DNA from: Hyphomicrobiales bacterium
Lineage (GTDB): Bacteria; Pseudomonadota; Alphaproteobacteria; Rhizobiales; Rhizobiaceae
Length of the DNA stretch: 40,867 nucleotides
Reading direction: 5' to 3'
Assembly (NCBI GenBank): GCA_003963455.1
Contig: RXJA01000355.1
Location: forward strand, 1-40,867
Made by a program: the position numbers and the translations under genes
In this document: positions 33,338 to 40,867 of the stretch, piece after piece
Layout: every line of letters begins with the position of its first letter
How positions within the stretch are numbered: the first letter of the stretch is position 1
Notes under the pieces: generated by a model
Database searches by the model: none
What the model saw: the letters and a program-made list of their open reading frames with translations, nothing else
What the model was told of the DNA's origin: nothing

Positions 33338-34407
33338 GCGAACCGCGCACGCTGCTTTCGATCGACGGCGTCTCGAAGAGCTTCGGCCGTGTGACGGCGG
33401 TCGATCGCGTCTCGCTCGATATCCGCGAGAACGAGTTCTTCGCCCTGCTCGGCCCTTCCGGCTGCGGCAAGACCACGCTGCTGCGCATGCTGGCCGGTTT
33501 CGAGACGCCGAGCGGCGGCCGCATCCTGCTCGACGGCAACGACATCGCCCGCACGCCGCCCAACAAGCGGCCGGTCAACCTCATGTTCCAGTCCTATGCG
33601 CTGTTTCCGCATATGAGCGTCAGGGCCAATGTCTCCTACGGCCTGGAGATGGAACGCTTGCCGGCAAGGGAAATCCGCACCCGCGTCGACGCCATCCTGA
33701 CCACGACCGAGCTGGTGCCCTTCGCCGACCGCAAGCCGGAGCAGCTCTCCGGCGGACAGAAGCAGCGCGTGGCGCTCGCCCGAGCGCTGGTAAAGCGGCC
33801 GCGCCTGCTTCTGCTCGACGAGCCGCTCGGCGCCCTCGACAAGAAATTGCGCGGCGCCATGCAGCTCGAATTGAAACGGCTACAGCACGAGGTCGGCATC
33901 ACCTTCGTCATCGTCACCCACGACCAGGAAGAATCGCTGGTCATGGCCGACCGCATGGCGGTGCTGAAGGACGGCAGGCTGCTGCAATGCGACACGCCGC
34001 ACACCGTCTACGAGCATCCCGCCGATCGTTTCGTCGCCGACTTCATCGGCGTGATGAATTTTATCCCCGGCCGTGCCGATGCCGGCGGCGTTCAGGCGGC
34101 GAACGGCCTACGGATATCCGGCAAGGTTCCGGCGGCACTCTCCTCAGGCAGCCCCGCCGTCGCGGCGGTGCGTCCGGAGCGCATCACGCTGTTCCCCGAG
34201 CCCGGCACCGACAACCGCGTCGCCGGCACCGTCGCGGCGCTCGCCTATCAGGGGCTGGACCTGCAGTTGCACGTCCGCACCGCGCTGTCGGAGAAGCCGT
34301 TCCTGGTGCGCGTCACCGCCGACGCCGCCGACCGCCGGCCGGTTGCCGCCGGCGACCGGGTCGAGCTCGGCTGGAACGCCGCCGATGTCAGAATTTTCGC
34401 AGAATGA
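33334..34407 (+). CDS. ABC transporter ATP-binding protein, PotA type
   Basis: A 357-residue ATPase with Walker A GPSGCGKT (residues 40-47), Q-loop FQSYALFPHM, signature LSGGQKQR, Walker B LLLLDEPLGALD and switch histidine in VTHDQEES. A C-terminal TOBE domain follows residue ~240 (GVMNFIPG). Start ATG overlaps the PotC-type stop. It is the only polyamine-type ATPase visible and may also serve the second permease set at 38765-40521, whose ATPase is not in the window. Confidence 0.93.
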   Translation: MSEPRTLLSIDGVSKSFGRVTAVDRVSLDIRENEFFALLGPSGCGKTTLLRMLAGFETPSGGRILLDGNDIARTPPNKRPVNLMFQSYALFPHMSVRANVSYGLEMERLPAREIRTRVDAILTTTELVPFADRKPEQLSGGQKQRVALARALVKRPRLLLLDEPLGALDKKLRGAMQLELKRLQHEVGITFVIVTHDQEESLVMADRMAVLKDGRLLQCDTPHTVYEHPADRFVADFIGVMNFIPGRADAGGVQAANGLRISGKVPAALSSGSPAVAAVRPERITLFPEPGTDNRVAGTVAALAYQGLDLQLHVRTALSEKPFLVRVTADAADRRPVAAGDRVELGWNAADVRIFAE

Positions 34408-34421
34408 TGGAGAGAGAAACC

Positions 34422-35696
34422 ATGGCGCAGAAGACGATCGCGTTTTTCCCGGAGGCGGCCTTCGGCCCCGCGCTCAATTCCGTCGGCATCGCCCAGGCGG
34501 TCGAGGCGCGCGGCCACAAGGCGGTGTTCCTGTCCGACCCCGGCTTCGTCGATGTCTACAAGGGCTACGGCTTCGAGGCGCATCCGGTGAACCTTTCCGA
34601 ACCGATGCCGCCGGAGCAGATGGCGAAATTCTGGGAAGACTTCATCAACGGCCACATCCCGAATTTCCGCAAGTCGCCCTACGACCAGGTCGACAACTAC
34701 GTGAAGGATTGCTGGACCGCCATCGTAGACAGCGCCAAATGGGCGCAGAAGGATCTGCCCGGCGTGCTTGCGAGGATCAAGCCGGACCTCATCTGCGTCG
34801 ACAACGTCATCCTGTTTCCGGCGATCAAGCAGTTCGGCAAGCCGTGGGTGCGCGTCATCTCCTGCTCGGAAAACGAGATCGAGGACGAGGACATCCCGCC
34901 GCATCTCTCCGGCTGCGCCGAAAACGACCATGCCGGCCACCAGCGCTACCGCGACCATTTCAATACGGTCATCAGGCCGATCCATGACGACTTCAACGCC
35001 TTCCTCGAGGCCAATGGCGAGACGTCCTACCCGATCGGCCAGTTCTTCGAGGCTTCTCCCTATCTCAACCTGCTGCTTTATCCGGAAGCGGCGAAATTCA
35101 AGCGCCGCCATCCGCTCGACCCGGCGAAATTCCAGTATCTCGAAGGCTGCGTTCGCCAGGAGAAGCCCTACACGGTGCCGGCCTTCGCCAGGAACGAGGA
35201 CGGACCGCTGCTCTATGTCTCCTTCGGCAGCCTGGGAGCCGGCGACGTCGACCTGCTGAAGCGCATCATCGCAACGCTCGGCAAGACCCGCTACCGCGCA
35301 CTGGTCAATGTCGGCGGCTACAAGGACCAGTACACGGACGTGCCCGGCAACGTCATCGTCGAGAGCTGGTTCCCGCAGCCTTCGGTGATCCCGCAGGTCG
35401 ACGCGGTGATCCATCACGGCGGCAACAACTCCTTCACCGAGTGCCTCTATTTCGGCAAGCCTGCGATCATCATGCCCTATGTCTGGGACGGCCATGACAA
35501 CGCCAGGCGGGTCGAGGAGACCGGGCACGGCTTCGGCATGCCGCGCTACGACTGGAGCGACGCCGAGCTGGTCGCGAAGATCGAGACCTGCCTCACCGAT
35601 CCCGCGATGACGGCGAAGCTCGCCCGGACGTCGGCAAGGATGCGGTCGCAGAACGGCCCCGAGAAGGCCGCCGGTCTCCTGGAGGCGCTGCTGTGA
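34422..35696 (+). CDS. GT-B glycosyltransferase, GT1/UGT-like (paralogue 2)
   Basis: A 424-residue paralogue of the gene at 28076. Shared blocks are FPEAAFGPALNSVGIAQAV at the start, CVDNVILFPAI and PWVRVISCSENE in the N-terminal domain, LYVSFGSLGAGD, WFPQPSV, and the donor loop VIHHGGNNSFTECL (residues ~330-343) with WDGHDNARR. As in paralogue 1, the N-terminal motif has no catalytic histidine in the usual place. ATG at 34422 follows GGAGAGAGAAA. It is 14 bp after the PotA-type ATPase and overlaps the first cupin gene, so it is firmly in the transport operon. Donor and acceptor are unknown. Confidence 0.83.
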   Translation: MAQKTIAFFPEAAFGPALNSVGIAQAVEARGHKAVFLSDPGFVDVYKGYGFEAHPVNLSEPMPPEQMAKFWEDFINGHIPNFRKSPYDQVDNYVKDCWTAIVDSAKWAQKDLPGVLARIKPDLICVDNVILFPAIKQFGKPWVRVISCSENEIEDEDIPPHLSGCAENDHAGHQRYRDHFNTVIRPIHDDFNAFLEANGETSYPIGQFFEASPYLNLLLYPEAAKFKRRHPLDPAKFQYLEGCVRQEKPYTVPAFARNEDGPLLYVSFGSLGAGDVDLLKRIIATLGKTRYRALVNVGGYKDQYTDVPGNVIVESWFPQPSVIPQVDAVIHHGGNNSFTECLYFGKPAIIMPYVWDGHDNARRVEETGHGFGMPRYDWSDAELVAKIETCLTDPAMTAKLARTSARMRSQNGPEKAAGLLEALL

Positions 35697-36043
35697 CCTC
35701 CTCCGCCCCGCACCTCTATCAGGCTTCCACCCGCGCCGATCTCGTCGATTGGGGCGCACAGCCCGATTCGCTGGAAGGCGCTTCGCACTCGACGGGCAGG
35801 CTCGTGCACAAGGGACCGGACAATCGGCCGGAATCCGGCATCTGGGTCTGCACGCCGGGCCGCTGGCGGCTCTCGATCCCGCGCGATGAGCTGTGCCACT
35901 TCGTTTCGGGTCTCGCCACCTACAAATCCGACGACGGCGAGGTGATAGAGGTGTCGGCCGGAACGGTGGTGCTGTTTCCGGCCGGCTGGACCGGCGAATG
36001 CGCCGTGCATGAGACCATGCGCAACGTCTATATGCTGGCCTGA
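35693..36043 (+). CDS. Small cupin (Cupin_3/DUF861-like), paralogue 1
   Basis: A 116-residue single-domain cupin. GIWVCTPGRWRLSIPRDELCHFVSGLATY is the first motif and VVLFPAGWTGECAVHETMRNVYML the second, as in the EutQ/ureidoglycine-type Cupin_3 family. The GTG start overlaps the glycosyltransferase stop (GTGA). The next gene is a paralogue. Function unknown; possibilities include isomerisation or epimerisation of the metabolite handled by the operon. Confidence 0.8.
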   Translation: MTSSAPHLYQASTRADLVDWGAQPDSLEGASHSTGRLVHKGPDNRPESGIWVCTPGRWRLSIPRDELCHFVSGLATYKSDDGEVIEVSAGTVVLFPAGWTGECAVHETMRNVYMLA

Positions 36044-36090
36044 CAGCGCGCGTCGCAAGCAAGCACTCCAGGAAATCGCAAGGAAAGCCG

Positions 36091-36435
36091 ATGACCACAC
36101 CCGTCATGAAATCGCCACTCGCCATCACCGACCTCGTCGACTGGGGCGTCGTCCCGACCATGATCGAGGGACAATCCCACACTTCCGGCAAGCTTCTCTA
36201 CAAGGGACCGGAAGGCCGCTCCGAATGCGGCCTGTGGGTTTGCACCCCCGGCAAATGGCATTGCCATGTCACTCGCGACGAGTTCTGCCACTTCCTCGAG
36301 GGGCGTTGCACCTATGTGCATGAATCCGGCGAGGTGATCGAGATCGAGCCCGACACCGCGGCCTTCTTCCCGCAGGATTGGAAGGGCGTTTGCACCGTCC
36401 ACGAGACCATCAAGAAGGTCTACATGATCCGCTGA
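36091..36435 (+). CDS. Small cupin (Cupin_3/DUF861-like), paralogue 2
   Basis: A 114-residue cupin closely similar to its upstream neighbour: both have the LVDWG start, SH-STG-L-YKGP, WVCTPG-W, a glutamate-cysteine-histidine block (RDEFCHFLEG) and HET--VYM at the end. The pair could form a heteromeric bicupin-like complex. ATG at 36091 follows GGAAAGCC. The gap to the aldehyde dehydrogenase gene is 22 bp. Confidence 0.82.
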   Translation: MTTPVMKSPLAITDLVDWGVVPTMIEGQSHTSGKLLYKGPEGRSECGLWVCTPGKWHCHVTRDEFCHFLEGRCTYVHESGEVIEIEPDTAAFFPQDWKGVCTVHETIKKVYMIR

Positions 36436-36457
36436 GCGGATCGGGAAGGATTGTGCC

Positions 36458-37966
36458 ATGGACTTCTCACCCGAACGGCCGGCTTTCTTCGTCAATCCGG
36501 ACTATCGCCCGATGGCTGGCCGGCCGAGGCCGGTGATCGACCCGGCGACGCTGGAGACGGTCGGCGCCATCGCGGCCGCCGAGGATGCCGAGGTCGACGC
36601 CGCGCTGGGCGCGGCAGCCAAGGCGCAAGCGGCGTGGAAGAGGCTCGATGCCAAGACCCGCGCCAAACATTTGCATGCCGTGGCCAACGCCATCGAGGCG
36701 GCCGACTTCACCTTCTGCGCCGAACTGATGGTGCGCGAGATGGGCAAGCCCTATCCGGAAGCCATCGGTGAGATCGCCAATTGCGCGCCGATCTTCCGTT
36801 ACTATGCCGAGATGGCGCGCGACGACGCCGGCAAGGTCGCCGGCACGACGCAGCCCGGGTCGTTCCAGTACGCGCGCTATGAGCCTTACGGCGTTTCCGT
36901 CCACATCATGCCCTACAATTTCCCGATCCTGCTGATGTGCTGGACGGTGGCCGCCTCGCTTGCCGCGGGCAATGCCTGCGTCGTCAAGCCGGCCGAGGCG
37001 ACGACGCTGGCGACGCTCGACTACATGAAGGTGTTCCGGTCGCTGCCCGAAGGCCTGGTCTCGTGCCTGCCCGGCGGCGCCGCCACGGCGCAGGCGCTGA
37101 TCGCGTCGGAGCGCACCCATGCGGTGGCCTTCACCGGCTCCGTCGCCGCCGGCAAGGCTGTTGCGGTCGCTTGCGCCGAGCGCATGAAGCCCTGCGTCAT
37201 CGAAGCCGGCGGCAGCGACCCGCTGATCATCAGCGAGCACGCGCCGCTGGAGGTGGCGGCGGCCGGCTCCGTAACAGCGGCCTTCCACCTCACCGGACAG
37301 GTCTGCACCTCAGCCGAGCGCTTCTTCGTCGTCGATGCCGTGCATGATCGCTTCGTGACCCTGTTCGCGGAAAAGACGCGCGCGTTGAGGATCGGCAACG
37401 GGCTCGGCCGGAGCGAGATCGGCCCGCTGGTCAGCGAGGCGGCGCGGGCCAAGGTGATGCGTCTTGTCGACGATGCCGTTGCCCACGGCGCCAAGGCTGT
37501 GACCGGCGGGCGCATTCCGCCGGCGCACAATACCGGCTGGTTCTACGAACCGACCATCCTGACGGGCGTTACCCCAGACATGGCGATTGTGCGCGAGGAG
37601 TGCTTCGGACCGGTGGCTGCGGTCTGCCGGGTGAAGGATTTCGACGAAGCGATCAGGCTCGCCAATGACAGTCCTTTCGGTCTCGGCGCTTCGCTATTCA
37701 CCACCGACCTCGCCGAAGCGCATGAGGCGGCCGAACGGCTCGAGGCCGGCATGGTCTGGGTCAACAATCCGCTGATCGACAATGACGCGCTGCCCTTCGG
37801 CGGCTGGAAGGCCTCCGGCCTCGGCCGCGAGCTCGGCCGGCAAGGGCTCGACGCCTTCCGCCGCTCGAAGATGGTGATCATCGACCACAAGCCCGAGATC
37901 CAGGGCTGGTGGTATCCTTATCCTGACGACTGGTTCCGCGACGCTGGCGGCCGCAAACATATATGA
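36458..37966 (+). CDS. NAD(P)-dependent aldehyde dehydrogenase
   Basis: A 502-residue aldehyde dehydrogenase. Asparagine N154 is in MPYNFP, the general base E249 in VIEAGGSDP (usually ELGG), and the nucleophile C283 in GQVCTSAER; PFGGWKASGLGRELG near the end is also standard. It should oxidise the aldehyde made by an amine oxidase, as PuuC or succinate-semialdehyde dehydrogenase does. ATG at 36458 follows GGGAAGG. It is the last gene of the plus-strand operon and converges on the short-chain dehydrogenase. Confidence 0.92.
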   Translation: MDFSPERPAFFVNPDYRPMAGRPRPVIDPATLETVGAIAAAEDAEVDAALGAAAKAQAAWKRLDAKTRAKHLHAVANAIEAADFTFCAELMVREMGKPYPEAIGEIANCAPIFRYYAEMARDDAGKVAGTTQPGSFQYARYEPYGVSVHIMPYNFPILLMCWTVAASLAAGNACVVKPAEATTLATLDYMKVFRSLPEGLVSCLPGGAATAQALIASERTHAVAFTGSVAAGKAVAVACAERMKPCVIEAGGSDPLIISEHAPLEVAAAGSVTAAFHLTGQVCTSAERFFVVDAVHDRFVTLFAEKTRALRIGNGLGRSEIGPLVSEAARAKVMRLVDDAVAHGAKAVTGGRIPPAHNTGWFYEPTILTGVTPDMAIVREECFGPVAAVCRVKDFDEAIRLANDSPFGLGASLFTTDLAEAHEAAERLEAGMVWVNNPLIDNDALPFGGWKASGLGRELGRQGLDAFRRSKMVIIDHKPEIQGWWYPYPDDWFRDAGGRKHI

Positions 37967-37991
37967 GGCGGCCTCGGCGGAGTGTGTTCGC

Positions 37992-38753
37992 TCAACCGAT
38001 GCTCTCGCCGCCGTCGATGACCAGCGCCTGTCCGGTCATGAAGGAAGAGCGGTCGGAGACCAGGAACAGGATCGCTTCCGCAATCTCCTCCGCGCTCGCC
38101 CAGCGCCCCAGCGGGATCTTGGTCCGCACATAGTTTTCGATCGCGTCGCGCCCGCCCATCTGGGCGATGAACGGCTCGTTGAACGGCGTGTCGACCCAGC
38201 CCGGGCAGAGCGCGTTGATGCGCACATTGTGCCTCGCGTAGTCGAGCGACATCTGCCGCGTCATCGCCACCACGGCGTGTTTCGACGTGGCATAGGCGAT
38301 CATCTCACGGTCGTAGAAGACGCCGGAATTGGAGGCCGTGTTGAGGATGACGCCGCCGCCCTGCGCGATCATCGCCGGCATGACGGTCTTCGCCGCCAGG
38401 AACTGCGCCCGCACATTGATGCGCCACGAGGCATCCATGCCGTCGGTGCCCACTTCCGTCAGCGTGCCGCCGACCTGGATACCGGCATGGCTGTGCAGGA
38501 TGTCGATCCGGCCGTGCCTGTTGAGCGTTCCGGCGATCAGTTCCTCGACGGCCGCATCGTTGCCGACATCGGTGGCGATAGCCTCGGCGCGGCCGCCGGC
38601 CTCGCGGATGTCACAGGCCGTGGCCTCGCCCGCCGCCGGATCCCGGTCGGCGATGACCACATGCGCCCCTTCCCTGGCCATGATCATGGCGCCGGCGCGG
38701 CCGATGCCCGATCCGGCGCCCGTCACCACGGCGATACGGTCTTTCAGGATCAT
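37992..38753 (-). CDS. Short-chain dehydrogenase/reductase (SDR)
   Basis: A 253-residue classical SDR. The cofactor loop is TGAGSGIG (residues 11-18), the usual NNAG is HSHAG (87-91), and the catalytic residues are S143, Y154 and K158 in the YATSK motif. PGWVDTPF and the C-terminal VIDGG are standard. It should interconvert an alcohol and a ketone or aldehyde with NAD(P). It lies 11 bp downstream of the second PotC-type gene and so is part of that operon. Substrate unknown. Confidence 0.92.
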   Translation of the reverse strand: MILKDRIAVVTGAGSGIGRAGAMIMAREGAHVVIADRDPAAGEATACDIREAGGRAEAIATDVGNDAAVEELIAGTLNRHGRIDILHSHAGIQVGGTLTEVGTDGMDASWRINVRAQFLAAKTVMPAMIAQGGGVILNTASNSGVFYDREMIAYATSKHAVVAMTRQMSLDYARHNVRINALCPGWVDTPFNEPFIAQMGGRDAIENYVRTKIPLGRWASAEEIAEAILFLVSDRSSFMTGQALVIDGGESIG

Positions 38754-38764
38754 GGATTTGTCTT

Positions 38765-39577
38765 TCAAGGCGATGGGTTCCGGCGCCCGAGCTGCCATTG
38801 CGCGAGCAACACGAGCAGCACCGAGGCGCAGAGCACGATCGTCGCGATGGCGTTGATCTCCGGCGTCACGCCGCGCCGGATCGAGGCGAAGACATAGATC
38901 GGCAGCGTCGTCTGCGCGCCGGCGACGAAGAACGCGATAATGAAATCGTCGAAGGAGAAGGTGAAGGCGAGCAGGAAGCCCGCGATCACCGCCGGCATGA
39001 TCTGCGGCAGCACGATCGAGCGGAACGTCGTCAGCGGCGTGGCGTAGAGATCGCTCGAAGCCTCGACCAGGTTGCGGTCGAGGCTCGCGAGCCGCGTTCC
39101 GACGATCATCGTAACCAGCGCCATCGAAAACAGGCCGTGCGCTGCGATGATCGAGCCGTAGCCGAGCGAAAGCCGCGGCGGCTGGTCGCCCGGCCACAGA
39201 TCGGCAAGGAACGGATTGACGACGGCGAAGAGCTGCACCAGCGCGACCAGCGTCGAGATGCCGATGACGACACCCGGAACGACGATCGCCGCGCCCAGCA
39301 GCGCGTCGAAGAGCGCCCTTGTGCGCGCGCCGACGCGCTGCAGCCCGAGCGCCGCGGCCGTGCCGCAGAAGGCCGCGAGCAGCGCGCTCGTCGTGGCGAT
39401 GAACAGGCTGTTCTTCAGCGCCTCGACCAGGAAGGGGTTGGACAGCGCCTTGCCGTACCATTGCACCGAGAAGCCGGTGAACTCGCTTGCATGGTGGCCG
39501 GCATTGAAGGAGAACAGCACGACCAGCGCGATCGGCAGGTAGAGGAAGGCAAAGACCGCAAGGACGAAGGCGCGCAT
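38765..39577 (-). CDS. ABC transporter permease, PotC type (set 2)
   Basis: A 270-residue permease with FLYLPIALVVLFSFNAG at the start, the EAA loop VEASSDLYATPLTTFRSIVLP and FTFSFDDFIIAFFVAG followed by TTLPIYVFASIRRGVTPEINA, standard for PotC/PotI. Compared with set 1 it has a longer central loop (VNPFLADLWPGDQPPRLSLGYG). ATG at 39577 overlaps the stop of the PotB-type gene by one base. Confidence 0.92.
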   Translation of the reverse strand: MRAFVLAVFAFLYLPIALVVLFSFNAGHHASEFTGFSVQWYGKALSNPFLVEALKNSLFIATTSALLAAFCGTAAALGLQRVGARTRALFDALLGAAIVVPGVVIGISTLVALVQLFAVVNPFLADLWPGDQPPRLSLGYGSIIAAHGLFSMALVTMIVGTRLASLDRNLVEASSDLYATPLTTFRSIVLPQIMPAVIAGFLLAFTFSFDDFIIAFFVAGAQTTLPIYVFASIRRGVTPEINAIATIVLCASVLLVLLAQWQLGRRNPSP

Positions 39578-40521
39578 CAGATCAGGTCCACCCGGCGTGC
39601 GCCCGAAAGCCGGGTCGAGATGCGATTGGCGACGATCAGCACCACGACCGAGACCAGCACCAAAGTGATGGCGATGGCCGATCCGAACGGCCAGTTGCGC
39701 GACTGCAGGAAGAGATCGACCAGCGCATTGCCGATGAAGAACACCTTGCCGCCGCCGAGCAGCGTTGGGATAAGGTATTCGCCGAGCAGCAGGATCATCA
39801 CCAGCGAGAAACCGGTCGTCACACCGGGCAGCGACAGCCGGAGCGTCACTCCGAGGAACGTCGACAAGGGCGTCGCGCCCAGATCGGCCGAGGCCTCCAG
39901 CAGGCGCCGGTCTAGCCGCTCCAGGCTGACATAGATCGGCAGGATCATCAGCGGCAGGTAGCCGTAGACGATGCCGAGCAGCACCGCGCCCGGCGTGTTG
40001 ATCAGCCTGAGATCCTCGGTGCCGAAATAGGCGAGCAGGGCCGGAATGCCGCGCCCGCCGAGGATGTACATCCAGGCATAGGTGCGCATCAGCAGGCTGG
40101 TCCAGAACGGGATGACGATCAGCGCCAGCAGGATCAGCCGCCAGCGCTGCGGCGCCCGCAGCGCCAGATAGTAAGCGACCGGATAAGCGACGAGCAGGCA
40201 GGCGAGCGCGCCGACCGGCGCCAGCACCATCGTGTTCCAGAAGGCGGTCGCCCGTGCCGGCAAATTCGCGTATTGCGCCAGCGTGAAGGCGGCCTGATAG
40301 CCGCCTTCCGGCGCCCGCTCGCCGACGCTGAAAATCGCGATGGCGACGAAGGGCAGCACCAGGAAGACGACCAGCCACAGCGCCGCCGGGGCGAGCAGCA
40401 GCGCCGTCACGAGGTTTTTGCGAAAGAGACTGCCGCGCATCGGGAAAGCCGGTTGGGAGCCGGCGGACTTTCGTCCGCCGGTCGCACTGTCTTGATCGGG
40501 TTTGTTGCCGGTCGCGCTCAA
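39577..40521 (-). CDS. ABC transporter permease, PotB type (set 2)
   Basis: A 314-residue permease with PFWTSLLMRTYAWMYILGGRG (PotB/PotH signature) and the EAA loop LEASADLGATPLSTFLGVTLRLSLP. The start is given as TTG at 40521, overlapping the binding-protein stop (TTGA), but ATG at 40440 would begin at MRGSLFRKN, where family similarity starts; the first 27 residues are polar and poorly conserved, so the shorter form is quite possible. Confidence 0.87.
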   Translation of the reverse strand: MSATGNKPDQDSATGGRKSAGSQPAFPMRGSLFRKNLVTALLLAPAALWLVVFLVLPFVAIAIFSVGERAPEGGYQAAFTLAQYANLPARATAFWNTMVLAPVGALACLLVAYPVAYYLALRAPQRWRLILLALIVIPFWTSLLMRTYAWMYILGGRGIPALLAYFGTEDLRLINTPGAVLLGIVYGYLPLMILPIYVSLERLDRRLLEASADLGATPLSTFLGVTLRLSLPGVTTGFSLVMILLLGEYLIPTLLGGGKVFFIGNALVDLFLQSRNWPFGSAIAITLVLVSVVVLIVANRISTRLSGARRVDLI

Positions 40522-40867
40522 GCCGACTTGAAGCGCGCCATCAACTCGGCGCGGCCCGGATCGGTCAGCGTCGCGGCGGCACCGAATTCCAGCGGCTTCA
40601 ACAGGTCGGCCGCCGGATAGAGGATCGGGTTGTCGAGCACTTCCTTGGGCAGCAGCGCGTTGACCCGCGCGTCGGTCGAGGGCGCGCCATTGGCCAGATG
40701 CTCCTTCACCGCCACCTTCGGGTTCATCAGGTAGTTGAGCAGCGCATAGCCGGCCGGCTTGTTCGGCGCGTCCTTCGGGATGGCGTAGAAGTCGGTCCAG
40801 ATCTCGCCGCCTTCCTTGCCGAGCACATAGGCGATCTCGGGAATGTCGCGATGGAGCTGCGCCCCGT
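40518..40867 (-). CDS. Polyamine-type ABC substrate-binding protein, PotD family (set 2, truncated by window)
   Basis: Only the last ~115 residues are in the window; the frame remains open to the edge. EIAYVLGKEGGEIWTDFYAIPKDAPNKPAGYALLNYLMNPKVAVK is typical of the C-terminal lobe of PotD/PotF proteins. It heads a second polyamine-type operon (binding protein, PotB, PotC, SDR). The start, signal peptide and any ATPase lie beyond the right edge. Confidence 0.85.
   Translation of the reverse strand, partial: GAQLHRDIPEIAYVLGKEGGEIWTDFYAIPKDAPNKPAGYALLNYLMNPKVAVKEHLANGAPSTDARVNALLPKEVLDNPILYPAADLLKPLEFGAAATLTDPGRAELMARFKSA

Noticed and set aside
34248..36191. 647-codon minus-strand open frame
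   Set aside because: Antisense to PotA, glycosyltransferase and cupin genes; no recognisable motif.

Overview
The window is GC-rich, densely packed DNA that looks like an alphaproteobacterium of the Rhizobiales, most likely Mesorhizobium or a close relative. The basis is the number of ABC uptake operons, the GntR/FCD, DeoR, AraC and TetR regulators beside them, and a RIME-like palindromic repeat between two genes. I see no rRNA, tRNA, CRISPR array, phage or plasmid gene. The genus is inferred, since I could run no search.

Left part (1-7.7 kb) holds unrelated short units: the end of a GntR/FCD regulator with a D-2-hydroxyacid dehydrogenase, a small exported protein, an amidase, a GFA-type zinc protein, an exported Acg-type nitroreductase homologue, an MFS exporter divergent from its probable AraC regulator, and an exported cupin.

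Middle part (7.7-25 kb) starts with a complete CUT1-type sugar/polyol ABC operon on the minus strand (binding protein, terminator-like hairpin, two permeases, a 78-residue membrane protein, two ATPases). Next come a TetR regulator and, divergently, a three-gene operon: a UPF0261/Tm-1-like protein, a TIM-barrel 'PEP hydrolase family' protein and a cupin. The first two are separate-gene counterparts of the two halves of the plant Tm-1 protein. Then an M24 peptidase diverges from a complete family-5 (Dpp/Opp-type) ABC operon. A palindrome of the GntR/FadR operator type, AATCTGGT-N3-ACCAGATT, recurs upstream of both the CUT1 operon and the M24/Dpp pair, suggesting shared control. A DeoR regulator and a 232-bp MITE-like element close this part.

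Right part (25.4-40.9 kb) is the most unusual. A minus-strand operon encodes a GntR/FCD regulator with an apparent second winged helix, a GT-B glycosyltransferase, a glutamine-synthetase-like (PuuA-type) ligase and a PuuB-type FAD amine oxidase. Diverging from it is a plus-strand operon: PotD-B-C-A-type polyamine transporter, a second glycosyltransferase of the same kind, two small paralogous cupins and an aldehyde dehydrogenase. A convergent minus-strand operon adds a second PotD-B-C set and a short-chain dehydrogenase. Transport, gamma-glutamylation, oxidation and aldehyde oxidation resemble the Puu putrescine pathway, but the paired glycosyltransferases and cupins do not belong to it and no PuuD hydrolase is visible. 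I infer a dedicated route for an unknown amine or amine-sugar conjugate; this is the best candidate for an undescribed system here.
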